Shown here piece by piece: positions 23,039 to 29,951 of a DNA stretch of 32,260 bases; positions within the stretch are counted from its first letter, which is position 1, and each line of letters starts with the position of its first letter. This DNA is from Bradyrhizobium cajani (GTDB lineage: Bacteria; Pseudomonadota; Alphaproteobacteria; Rhizobiales; Xanthobacteraceae). The notes under the pieces were generated by a model. It did no database searches and was not told the DNA's origin. It saw only the letters and a program-made list of their open reading frames with translations. The DNA is taken from contig NZ_WQNE01000059.1 of NCBI RefSeq assembly GCF_009759665.1, positions 1 to 32,260 of the forward strand. Direction: 5' to 3'. The translations under genes and the position numbers were made by a program.

Positions 23039-23662
23039 TTAATCCCCCCTGCGGGACGCGATATAGCGTCCGACCATTTCGTCGATCTTGGCCGCGATGG
23101 CGCCGCGCTCCAGCACGACGCCGCCATCGGCCCATTCGATCCGGCAGTCGCCGGTGGCAATTTCCGGCTCGGCCAGGATCACCAGCCGGCCCTCGAAGCC
23201 GCTCTGCTTGGCGAGCCGCTCGATCTTCTCGCGCGCCGCCTCGTAGAGCGCGTCGTTGATACGGACGACGAGATGCGGCGTCGCGACCAGATGAGAGAAG
23301 CAGTCCTTGACCAGCGCTATGACCTCGCCGAGCGGCTCGGCGGCGACCAGATCGGCGCACAGCTTGCGCGCCACCGCGACCGCGACGTCGACCGCCTCGG
23401 TCTCCATCTTGGACTCGATGTTGCCGATGCCGGAGGCGATGCCCCGGATCGCGATGTTGATCTCTTCCATGGCCAGTGCGACGCGGCGGTCGCTCTCGGC
23501 CTTGGCTTCGCGCTGGCCGGCGGCAAAGCCGTCCTGATAGGCGCGCGCCTCGGCTTCCGCGACCTTCTGGGCGATCTCGGCCGCGGTCGCGGCCTTCTCG
23601 CGCGTCGTCCGCTCCGGCGCCGCGAAGTCGGTGTCGAACAGGAATTTTGCGGGAGCTGCCAT
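23039..23662 (-). CDS. fliH: Flagellar export regulator FliH (FlbE-type)
   Basis: The 207-residue protein starts MAAPAKFLFDTDFAAPE, contains a charged coiled-coil stretch with AYQDGFAAGQREAKAESDRR (about 45-64), and ends with a C-terminal ATPase-binding domain (AALYEAAREKIE-like pattern, then CRIEWADGGVVLERGAIA). These match FliH, which holds the FliI ATPase in check and links it to FliN during flagellar export. In Caulobacter this position in the operon is called flbE. The ATG overlaps the fliG stop (TGATG), indicating coupled translation; fliN follows after 3 bases. Similarity is moderate, so the name relies partly on gene order. Confidence 0.85.
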   Translation of the reverse strand: MAAPAKFLFDTDFAAPERTTREKAATAAEIAQKVAEAEARAYQDGFAAGQREAKAESDRRVALAMEEINIAIRGIASGIGNIESKMETEAVDVAVAVARKLCADLVAAEPLGEVIALVKDCFSHLVATPHLVVRINDALYEAAREKIERLAKQSGFEGRLVILAEPEIATGDCRIEWADGGVVLERGAIAAKIDEMVGRYIASRRGD

Positions 23663-24759
23663 CAGTACACCAGCTCGTCGTCGGCGCGGTTCTTGGTCAG
23701 CATGATCTCGCCCTTGGCGGCGAGGTCCTTGGCGAGATTGACCAGCAGCGCCTGGGCCTCGTCGACGTCGCGCAGGCGGACCGGGCCCATCGCCGCCATG
23801 TCGTCCTGGAGCATCTTGGCCGCGCGCGAGGACATGTTGCCGAAGAAGAAGTTGCGGACATCCTCGTTGGCGCTCTTGAGCGCGACGCCGAGCTTGTCCT
23901 TGTCGACGTTGCGCATCAGGGTCTGGGCCGAACCGGAATCCAGCTTCACGAGGTCGTCGAAGGTGAACATCAGCGCCTTGATGCGCTCGGCCGATTCGCG
24001 GTTCTCCTCTTCCAGCGAGGTGATGAAGCGGGTCTCGGTCTGGCGGTCGAAATTGTTGAAGATCTCCGCCATCACCTCGTGAGCATCGCGGCGGCGGGTC
24101 TGCGACAGGTTGGACATGAACTCGGTGCGCAGGGTCTTCTCGACGCTCTCGATCACCTCCTTCTGCACCGCTTCCATCTTCAGCATGCGGTTGACGACAT
24201 CGAGCGCGAGCTCCTCGGGGAAGATGCCGAGCACGCGGGCGGCGTGTTCCGGCTTCAGCTTCGACAGCACAACCGCGATGGTCTGCGGATATTCGTTCTT
24301 GAGATAGTTCGCGAGCACCTCTTCCTGCACGTTGGAGAGCTTCTCCCACATGTTGCGGCCGGCAGGGCCACGGATCTCGTCCATGATGCCGTTGACGCGC
24401 TCCGGCGGCAGGTACTGCTGGAGCAGCCGCTCGGTGGCGTCGAAATTGCCCATCAGCGCGCCCGAAGCCGACATGCGCGAGACGAATTCGAGCAGCATGT
24501 CCTCCACCGTGTCGACCTCGACGGTGCCGAGCGTCGACATCTCCAGCGAGAGCTGGCGTACCTCGTCGTCGTCGAGCAGGCCCCAGATCTTGCCGCCATA
24601 TTGCTCGCCGAGCGCCAGCATCAGGATCGCGGCGCGCCGCGGCCCGGACAGATGCTCGGCGCCTTTGCCGTCCTTGGCCCGGGTGCCGGCACGTTGGCCG
24701 AGCGTGGAGATCACGCTGGTGATGTCGTTCGAGTTGGCGTTTTGCAGACTGGCGGCCAT
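23662..24759 (-). CDS. fliG: Flagellar motor switch protein FliG
   Basis: The 365-residue protein has the three-part FliG layout. The N-terminal domain binds the FliF ring (RRAAILMLALGEQYGGKIWG). The middle domain has the EHPQ-like motif (LKNEYPQTIAVVLSKLKPEH) and EELALDVVNRMLKM. The C-terminal domain carries the charged torque helix region (RNVDKDKLGVALKSANEDV, then FFGNMSSRAAKMLQDDMAAM). It turns the switch complex using stator energy and sets rotation direction. Here Tyr replaces the usual His in the EHPQ motif (EYPQ). The start lies 60 bp after the fliF stop, behind a 14-bp tandem repeat; the stop overlaps fliH. Confidence 0.96.
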   Translation of the reverse strand: MAASLQNANSNDITSVISTLGQRAGTRAKDGKGAEHLSGPRRAAILMLALGEQYGGKIWGLLDDDEVRQLSLEMSTLGTVEVDTVEDMLLEFVSRMSASGALMGNFDATERLLQQYLPPERVNGIMDEIRGPAGRNMWEKLSNVQEEVLANYLKNEYPQTIAVVLSKLKPEHAARVLGIFPEELALDVVNRMLKMEAVQKEVIESVEKTLRTEFMSNLSQTRRRDAHEVMAEIFNNFDRQTETRFITSLEEENRESAERIKALMFTFDDLVKLDSGSAQTLMRNVDKDKLGVALKSANEDVRNFFFGNMSSRAAKMLQDDMAAMGPVRLRDVDEAQALLVNLAKDLAAKGEIMLTKNRADDELVY

Positions 24760-24779
24760 GTCAGATCACTTCTTGATTC

Positions 24780-24831
24780 ACTTGGCGTGGACTACTTGGC
24801 GTGGATTACTTGGCTTGGATCATTTGGCTGG
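24780..24831. repeat. 14-bp tandem repeat across the fliF-fliG junction
   Basis: Units at 24780-24793 (ACTTGGCGTGGACT), 24794-24807 (ACTTGGCGTGGATT), 24808-24821 (ACTTGGCTTGGATC) and a partial fourth at 24822-24831. Read in the fliF direction each unit carries a stop codon (TGA 24820-24822, TAA 24806-24808, TAG 24792-24794, TGA 24778-24780) in successive frames. The array covers the fliF stop and most of the space to fliG. Confidence 0.9.
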
Positions 24832-26430
24832 TTCGGCCAGCCACTGGCGGATGATGGCGACGGTTTCGTTGGGGTTGCGCTCGGCGAGCTCGCCGACGCG
24901 GTGAACGGACTGGGCGTGGACCTGGCCCTGGATGGTGGCGACGTCGATCGCGCTCGCGGCGCCGCCCGGCAGGAGCGCCTGACCGGCGGCCGGGGCGGCT
25001 TCCTCCGAGGCGGGGCCGGCGAGCACGCCCGAGATGGCGGCGGCGACTTCGTCGGAGGCAAGGATCCGCTTGACCAGCGGCCGGATCACCAGGAACAGCA
25101 CGACGAGGCCCAGCAGCATCATCACGCCGAGTTCGACGAAGTACATGACGTCGTCCTTGGTGAACTGGAGCATGCCGAGGAAGCCGCCCGGCTCGCCGAT
25201 CGGTGCGGTGGAGGGGGCATCGGCAAAGCGCAGGTTGACGACCTCGACCTGGTCGCCGCGCTTCTGGTCGAAGCCGATCGCCGAGCGCACCAGGGCGGCA
25301 ATGCGGTCGAGCTGCTCCTTGGTGCGGTCCTGATAGGCCAGCTCGCCCTTCTCGTTCTTGGAATAGATGCCGTCGACCAGCACCGCGACCGAGATGCGGT
25401 TGACCCGGCCGGCCTCGGTCACCTCGGTCTTGGTGGTGCGGGAGATCTCGTAGTTGTTGGTCTCCTCGGTCTTCTTGCTCTGGTCCTTGGCCGCGACGCC
25501 GTTGTTCTGCTGGTTGCCCGGCAGCTCGTTGTTGACGGTGACCTGGCCGTTGTTGTCGGCGGTCATGCTCTGCTCTTCGCGGGTCTGGCTCGAGCGCAGC
25601 ACGCGGCCCTCGGGGTCGAACTTGTCCGAGGTCTGGGTGACCTTGTTGAAGTCGAAATCGGCCGAGAGCTGCACGCGGGCGCGGCCCGAGCCGACCACCG
25701 AGGAGACGATGTCCTCGACCTGCTTGCGCATCCGCTTCTCGAAGGAGATACGGCGCTCGTCGCCGACCGCCTGCTCCGGATCGGTCGCGGCGCCGTCGGC
25801 AAGCAGCTGGCCGGCTTCGTCGACGATCGAGACCCGCTGCGGCTTCAGCCCGTTGACGGCCGAGGCGACGAGGTGGCGGATGGCGCGGATCTGCTGGGCT
25901 TCCAGCGAGCCGCGGACCCGCACAACGATCGAGGCCGACGGCTCCGGTGCCTCACGCGAGAACAGCGGGCGCTCGGGCAGCACCAGGTGGACGCGGGCGG
26001 CCTGGATGCGGTCGATGGCGCGGATGGTGCGGGCGAGCTCGCCTTCCAGGGCGCGGAGATGATTGATGTTCTGGACGAAAGAGGTGGTGCCGAGCGCGTC
26101 CGACTTGTCGAACACCTCGTAGCCGACGCCGCCGCCCTTGGGCAGACCGCCCTCGGCGAGCTTCATCCGCAGCCGGGTGACCTTGTCCTTGGGCACCATG
26201 ATGATGGAGCCCTCATTGCGAATCTCGAACTGGATGCCCTGGCGTTCCAGGTCCTTGATGATGCTGGAGGAGTCCTCGACGCTGAGGTCGGTGAACAGCG
26301 TCGTCATCTGCGGCGTGGTGACGCGCAGGATGACGAACGCGAAGAAGCCGATGAGCGCGGCGGTGACCGCGATCATCGCCCCGAACCGGGCAGCACCGAT
26401 ACCTTTCAGGAAGTCGACCAGACCTTGCAA
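24820..26430 (-). CDS. fliF: Flagellar MS-ring protein FliF
   Basis: The 536-residue protein has an N-terminal membrane helix (about 18-42: AMIAVTAALIGFFAFVILRV) and a YscJ/FliF ring-building domain containing ALEGELARTIRAIDRIQAAR and VHLVLPERPLF. A long periplasmic part follows, then a C-terminal membrane helix (ELGVMMLLGLVVLFLVIRPL) and a cytoplasmic tail that binds FliG. It forms the MS ring at the flagellar base in the inner membrane. The start appears to be TTG with a GGGG-rich site before it; no ATG or GTG fits. It is the first gene of fliF-fliG-fliH-fliN-flbD. The C-terminus (EPAK) lies within a tandem repeat. Confidence 0.95.
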   Translation of the reverse strand: MQGLVDFLKGIGAARFGAMIAVTAALIGFFAFVILRVTTPQMTTLFTDLSVEDSSSIIKDLERQGIQFEIRNEGSIIMVPKDKVTRLRMKLAEGGLPKGGGVGYEVFDKSDALGTTSFVQNINHLRALEGELARTIRAIDRIQAARVHLVLPERPLFSREAPEPSASIVVRVRGSLEAQQIRAIRHLVASAVNGLKPQRVSIVDEAGQLLADGAATDPEQAVGDERRISFEKRMRKQVEDIVSSVVGSGRARVQLSADFDFNKVTQTSDKFDPEGRVLRSSQTREEQSMTADNNGQVTVNNELPGNQQNNGVAAKDQSKKTEETNNYEISRTTKTEVTEAGRVNRISVAVLVDGIYSKNEKGELAYQDRTKEQLDRIAALVRSAIGFDQKRGDQVEVVNLRFADAPSTAPIGEPGGFLGMLQFTKDDVMYFVELGVMMLLGLVVLFLVIRPLVKRILASDEVAAAISGVLAGPASEEAAPAAGQALLPGGAASAIDVATIQGQVHAQSVHRVGELAERNPNETVAIIRQWLAEPAK

Positions 26431-26511
26431 GCAACCGCCCCAACAGCTTCGGCCGCTTTCACTGGAAAGGCCGACTGGGCAATTATTGCCTAGGGGATGG
26501 TTTCGATATGG

Positions 26512-26525
26512 TTAACGAAGATTAA
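26512..26525. promoter_or_regulatory. CtrA-like half-site pair upstream of fliF
   Basis: TTAA-CGAAGA-TTAA lies about 90 bp before the fliF start. CtrA sites are TTAA-N7-TTAA; the spacing here is 6, so it is one base short of consensus. In Caulobacter CtrA activates fliF, so a weak or altered site is possible. Confidence 0.35.
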
Positions 26526-26554
26526 GGGATCGGACAAAAGTCAGCGTCATGAAA

Positions 26555-26585
26555 AAAATCGGCCTCGCAGGGCGAGGCCGATTTT
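26555..26585. terminator. Bidirectional-looking terminator between sciP and fliF
   Basis: AAAATCGGCCTCGC and GCGAGGCCGATTTT form a 14-bp perfect stem with a 3-base loop (AGG). A-rich and T-rich flanks on both strands let it stop transcription in either direction. For minus-strand sciP it lies 28 bp after the stop, so fliF needs its own promoter. Confidence 0.9.
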
Positions 26586-26612
26586 CATCAAAAGCCGCAG
26601 ATTCCGGATCGC

Positions 26613-26888
26613 CTACTGGCGATATTGCTGAATGCGGGTGGTGCGAAGACCCGCCAGACCATGCTGGTCGATGGAAAACTGCCAGGAGAGGAATTCGTCG
26701 ACTGTCAGGGTATAACGGCTACAGGCCTCCTCAAGGGAGAGAAGTCCGCCACGGACAGCGGCGACGACTTCGGCCTTGCGGCGGATGACCCAGCGTTTGG
26801 TGCCGGGTGCAGGCAAATCCGCAATCGTCAGCGGACTGCCGTCCGGCCCGATGACGTATTTTACCCTCGGGCGATGGGGTTCTGTCAT
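26613..26888 (-). CDS. sciP: CtrA inhibitor SciP (DUF1153)
   Basis: The 91-residue protein starts MTEPHRPRVKYVIGPDGSPL and continues TIADLPAPGTKRWVIRRKAE, VVAAVRGGLLSLEEACSRYT and LTVDEFLSWQFSIDQHGLAG, ending TTRIQQYRQ. This is the DUF1153 helix-turn-helix family typified by Caulobacter SciP, which binds CtrA in the swarmer cell and blocks transcription of CtrA targets, including flagellar genes. The protein is almost entirely the conserved domain. The ATG at 26888 is taken because the domain starts there; a TTG seven codons upstream is an alternative. It sits between the fliF operon and flgD, as in Caulobacter, and is followed by a strong terminator. Confidence 0.92.
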   Translation of the reverse strand: MTEPHRPRVKYVIGPDGSPLTIADLPAPGTKRWVIRRKAEVVAAVRGGLLSLEEACSRYTLTVDEFLSWQFSIDQHGLAGLRTTRIQQYRQ

Positions 26889-26945
26889 GGCGTACTCACA
26901 AACTCTCAACCACTGAACTCACGCGGTAACCCTACGCCCGGCGGC

Positions 26946-26960
26946 TTAAAAATCCGCTAA
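26946..26960. promoter_or_regulatory. CtrA box upstream of sciP
   Basis: TTAA-AAATCCG-CTAA keeps the canonical 7-bp spacing of CtrA sites with one mismatch (CTAA for TTAA). It lies 58-72 bp upstream of the sciP start. In Caulobacter CtrA activates sciP, giving negative feedback. The palindrome AAGCCT-A-AGGCTT (26959-26971) overlaps it on the upstream side. Confidence 0.6.
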
Positions 26961-27126
26961 GCCTAAGGCTTCAATACAATTCTCGTTGAAACTGGCTGGA
27001 ACACCGCGGGCCCGGAGGGCTGGACACCATGGTCCGAGCGGCCGAGCGGGGCAGAAGGTAAATACTTTACTAACAAACAGAGCGTGCGCGTGGTGTCGCA
27101 AGGCTCTCTGAAGGCTCTCTATCGCC

Positions 27127-27158
27127 GTCCCGGGGCGCGCGTAGCGCGAGCCCGGGAC
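27127..27158. repeat. Extragenic palindrome after flgD
   Basis: GTCCCGGG (27127-27134) and CCCGGGAC (27151-27158) enclose a loop with a second GCGCGC/GCGCG pairing, giving a stable stem. It belongs with the other GC-rich palindromes in the window. Confidence 0.65.
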
Positions 27159-27235
27159 CCATGCCCGCAGGGAGAGGTTTGACGAAGACTCGGAGTTGCC
27201 AGCTGCGCGCTACAACCACTCCCCGGGGTTATGGA

Positions 27236-27253
27236 TTCCCGCCTTCGCGGGGA
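27236..27253. repeat. Dispersed palindrome, copy 2
   Basis: TTCCCGCCTTCGCGGGGA, identical over 18 bases to the copy at 13676-13693, with GGAT before both. It lies 33 bp after the flgD stop. Confidence 0.65.
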
Positions 27254-27285
27254 TGACACTGAACTTGTGGCTGCGGTGGTCCGTC

Positions 27286-27993
27286 CTAATTGCTGCTGGT
27301 GGCGATGATGCTCTTCACCTGGCTCAGCGTGTAGCTGGCGCCGTCGATCGTGAGCAGCGGCGGCGACTGGGTCAGGTCGACGGATGAGACCGTGCCCTGC
27401 ACCTGCGCGGAGATGCCGACATTGTTGTTCGCGACGTCCTTTCCGGTCGCCGTGATCGTGTACTTGCCGTCGGGCCATTGCGTGCCGTCATTGCCCTGTC
27501 CGTTCCAGGTGAACGGAATGTCGCTGCCGACACCGGCGGTGTATTTGCCGGTGAACACGGTCTGGCCGGCGCTGTTGGCGATCGAGATTTCGACGTTGGA
27601 GCTGGTCGGAACGTTGAGGTGCCAGGTGGCCGACGAGTTCTTCATGGTTGCGGTCGTGCCGTCGACCACGGCGGTCTTGCCGACGAAGCCCAGCGCCTGG
27701 GTCGCCTGCGTGGTCTGCTGGAGACTGACCAGCTGGGCGAGCGAGTCGTTGGTCTTGAGCTGCTGCTCGACGCCGGCGAACTGCACCAGCTGCTGGGTGA
27801 ACTGGTTGGTGTCGAGCGGATCGAGCGGGTTCTGGTTCTGGAGCTGCGTCGTCAGCAGCGTCAGGAAGGTCTGGAAGTTGCCGGCGAGCGTCGATCCCGT
27901 CGACGAGGTCATCGACGTATTCGACGAGGATTTCGGGATGTCGGTGGTCCCGGAGACGACCGAGGGAGCAGTGGCGCCAGTCGTGGTGGTCAT
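27286..27993 (-). CDS. flgD: Flagellar hook-capping protein FlgD
   Basis: The 235-residue protein has the FlgD N-terminal segment (about 38-95): NFQTFLTLLTTQLQNQNPLD, then PLDTNQFTQQLVQFAGVEQQ. A FlgD Ig-like and Tudor-like part follows (WNGQGNDGTQWPDGKYTITA). FlgD caps the growing hook outside the cell and allows FlgE to assemble; it is exported through the flagellar system, so it has no Sec signal. The first 30 residues are Thr/Ser-rich. It starts 13 bp after the fliK stop with GAGGAG before the ATG, so it forms an operon with fliK. Confidence 0.95.
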   Translation of the reverse strand: MTTTTGATAPSVVSGTTDIPKSSSNTSMTSSTGSTLAGNFQTFLTLLTTQLQNQNPLDPLDTNQFTQQLVQFAGVEQQLKTNDSLAQLVSLQQTTQATQALGFVGKTAVVDGTTATMKNSSATWHLNVPTSSNVEISIANSAGQTVFTGKYTAGVGSDIPFTWNGQGNDGTQWPDGKYTITATGKDVANNNVGISAQVQGTVSSVDLTQSPPLLTIDGASYTLSQVKSIIATSSN

Positions 27994-28006
27994 GTCTCGA
28001 TACTCC

Positions 28007-29605
28007 TCACACTCTGATGTCGACGCCGCTGCTCGATCCGAGCATGCGGCCGTAGCCGCGCCCGACGGGCGTGGCAGGAACGGTGTCGTCCTCGCTGATG
28101 ATCAGCCGGCGGGCATTGCCGCCATTGTCGTTGTTCTGGCCGGAGTTCTGGCCCGATGAATTCTGGTCGCGCAGGCTGAAGGAGAGGCCGTTGCTGCCGG
28201 TCTTCAAGCCGGCATCGTCGAGCGCGCGCTGCAATTGCGGCGCGTCCTGCTTCAGCATCGACAGCGTCTCGGGCTTCTCGACCGTGAGGTGCGAGGTGAC
28301 CTGGCCGTTGCGGTCGACATTGATGCGGACATCGATGCGGCCGAGCTCGGCCGGATCGAGACTGATGTCGAAGCGGGTCTTGCCGGCGCGAATGGCGGCG
28401 GCGATCTCGATCGGCACGCCGCTGATCGGCACGGCCGTGGCGGTTGCAGCCGTCGCGGTGAGCGTCGCAGTCGATGCGGAGGCTGTCGAGGTCGTATTGG
28501 TCAGCGGCGCCTGCACCGCGGAGGCCGCCTGCGCGCCGGTGTCGCTCGGCGCGGCGATGGCCTGCGTGTCCGCGTGGGCGTGCGTGGTTGGCGTAGCCGG
28601 GGTCGCATCGGCGGCACGGTCGCCAGCACCGGCCTTGGCGTCGGTCGCCCCGGCGTCGGCCGGCGGCTTGGCGGCTTGCGGATGCGCCGCGGCGTTGGTG
28701 GTCGCGCCAGGCGTCTGCGTCGTGGCGGCGTTCGCCTTGCCTGTGTCCTGGCCGATATTGGAGACGTCGGCCTGTCCTTGCGCGGTGGCGACGGCCGTGA
28801 ACGAGGCCTTCGGCGTGCCCTGGCTGGCGGCGGCGATCAGTCCGCCATTCGCCTTGGCGTCGGTTGCGGCCGGGTCGGTCGCACCGGTCGCGGCATCCGC
28901 CAGCGTTGCCGAAGTATTCGCATCGACCTTGGCTCCCGCCGTCTTTGCGCTCTTGTCGCCCGGCGTGGCGGTATCCGTCTTGGTTCCTGCGATCTGCGCC
29001 GCGGTGGTGGCGCTGGCTGCGATGCCGGCAGCGGCGATCGTCAGCGGCGAGGAGGTGGCAGCCTCGTTCGCAGCCGGATTCGGATCGGCCGGCACCACGG
29101 GCGCGGCCACGACGATCGCATTGGGATCAGGCGTTGCGGTCTGCGTTGCGTCGGACTGCGCCGTCGCCGCTCCGTCGACGGCGGCGGAAAGGCCATCGGT
29201 GCCGTCGGTCTTGTCGCCCTTGGTCTCGTCGGACGTCTCTGCCGACTTGCTGTCTGACGTCTCTGATTTGTCCTTGGCCTTGCCGGCGGCCTTGGCCGGA
29301 TCGGGCGTCGTGTCGCCATTGGCAGGCCCGGAGGGATCGGTGTCGTCGCTTGCCTTGCTCGGAGGGGGCTGGTCGGCGCTGTCGCGCGCGCCTCTGTCGG
29401 GAGCGGACGACGCGGCAGAATCGGTCCGGCGCGGCGCGGTGTCCTGCGACGCCGCATTGTTGCCGATCGCCTGCGTGTTGCTGTCGACCAGCGAGCCGAA
29501 AGTGTCGTTGGCGGGGGTGTTTTTGGCGCCTTGCGAGCGCGCAGGCTTTTGCTGCGCGCTCGGTGTCGGCACGCTGGCCACTACATCTGACGTCCGACCT
29601 ACCAC
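28007..29605 (-). CDS. fliK: Flagellar hook-length control protein FliK
   Basis: The predicted protein has about 532 residues. The C-terminal domain (last 130 residues) is the recognisable part: GKTRFDISLDPAELGRIDVR, then INVDRNGQVTSHLTVEKPET and LSMLKQDAPQLQRALDDAGL. This is the FliK substrate-switch domain. The first 370 residues are very rich in Ala, Thr, Asp and Pro, the molecular-ruler part that measures hook length. The start is uncertain: GTG at 29605 has GAGGGA about 6 bases before it and is chosen; a GTG at 29665 would add 20 residues. It precedes flgD by 13 bp and is divergent from mnmA. Confidence 0.88.
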   Translation of the reverse strand: MVGRTSDVVASVPTPSAQQKPARSQGAKNTPANDTFGSLVDSNTQAIGNNAASQDTAPRRTDSAASSAPDRGARDSADQPPPSKASDDTDPSGPANGDTTPDPAKAAGKAKDKSETSDSKSAETSDETKGDKTDGTDGLSAAVDGAATAQSDATQTATPDPNAIVVAAPVVPADPNPAANEAATSSPLTIAAAGIAASATTAAQIAGTKTDTATPGDKSAKTAGAKVDANTSATLADAATGATDPAATDAKANGGLIAAASQGTPKASFTAVATAQGQADVSNIGQDTGKANAATTQTPGATTNAAAHPQAAKPPADAGATDAKAGAGDRAADATPATPTTHAHADTQAIAAPSDTGAQAASAVQAPLTNTTSTASASTATLTATAATATAVPISGVPIEIAAAIRAGKTRFDISLDPAELGRIDVRINVDRNGQVTSHLTVEKPETLSMLKQDAPQLQRALDDAGLKTGSNGLSFSLRDQNSSGQNSGQNNDNGGNARRLIISEDDTVPATPVGRGYGRMLGSSSGVDIRV

Positions 29606-29951
29606 AGGCGATCCCTCGACAACATCTTCGGACAAGGGGTAGCAAGGAGCGGGCCAGCTCCGCACGACGCAGGTTTATTAAGGAAAATCAATGTCTTGTA
29701 GAGCTCGCGCCAGTGCCGCGCAGCGCTTGCCGACCCCGCTATTTCTGCCGCCCCGGCAAGAATTGCCCTAACCTCGCCGCCGGCGTGATTGCTTCACCAA
29801 AAGCCCCCCTATATTAAAGAGGTGCTCTCAGCCGCTTTCGACCGGGCAGGCCGCCCCTGCGGGAACCAAAGTTCCTCAGGGACCGTATATGTCCCGTCAG
29901 AAGCACAGGAAATGCAGATCGCCGAACGCCGCCGTCACAACCTTGAAGGCC
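29606..29951. other. Divergent promoter region fliK / mnmA
   Basis: About 345 bp. It contains TTAA-N6-TCAA at 29678-29691 (again one short of CtrA spacing) in the fliK upstream direction and otherwise unremarkable DNA. A frame from 29889 would extend mnmA upstream by 21 residues that do not match the MnmA family. No other gene is seen. Confidence 0.4.

Larger units (their letters stand above)
26889..27285. other. Spacer between flgD and sciP
   Basis: About 400 bp. The right part holds two dispersed palindromes (27127-27158 and 27237-27253); these could end flgD transcription. The left part holds the sciP promoter region with its CtrA-like box. No coding sequence is seen. Confidence 0.55.

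Noticed and set aside
21161..24082. 973-codon open frame on the plus strand, opposite flbD, fliN, fliH and fliG
   Set aside because: It is a shadow of the minus-strand flagellar genes in high-GC DNA: composition is mostly Gly, Asp, Val, Arg and His, with no domain and no ribosome site. The minus-strand genes are all recognisable.
23476..26493. 1005-codon open frame on the plus strand, opposite fliH, fliG and fliF
   Set aside because: Same reason: antisense of well-identified genes, with repetitive acidic and Val/Leu-rich composition and no recognisable domain.
29700..29760. Possible sigma-54 promoter upstream of fliK
   Set aside because: A GGCAC-like element is present but the -12 GC falls one base out of register, so the consensus is not met.
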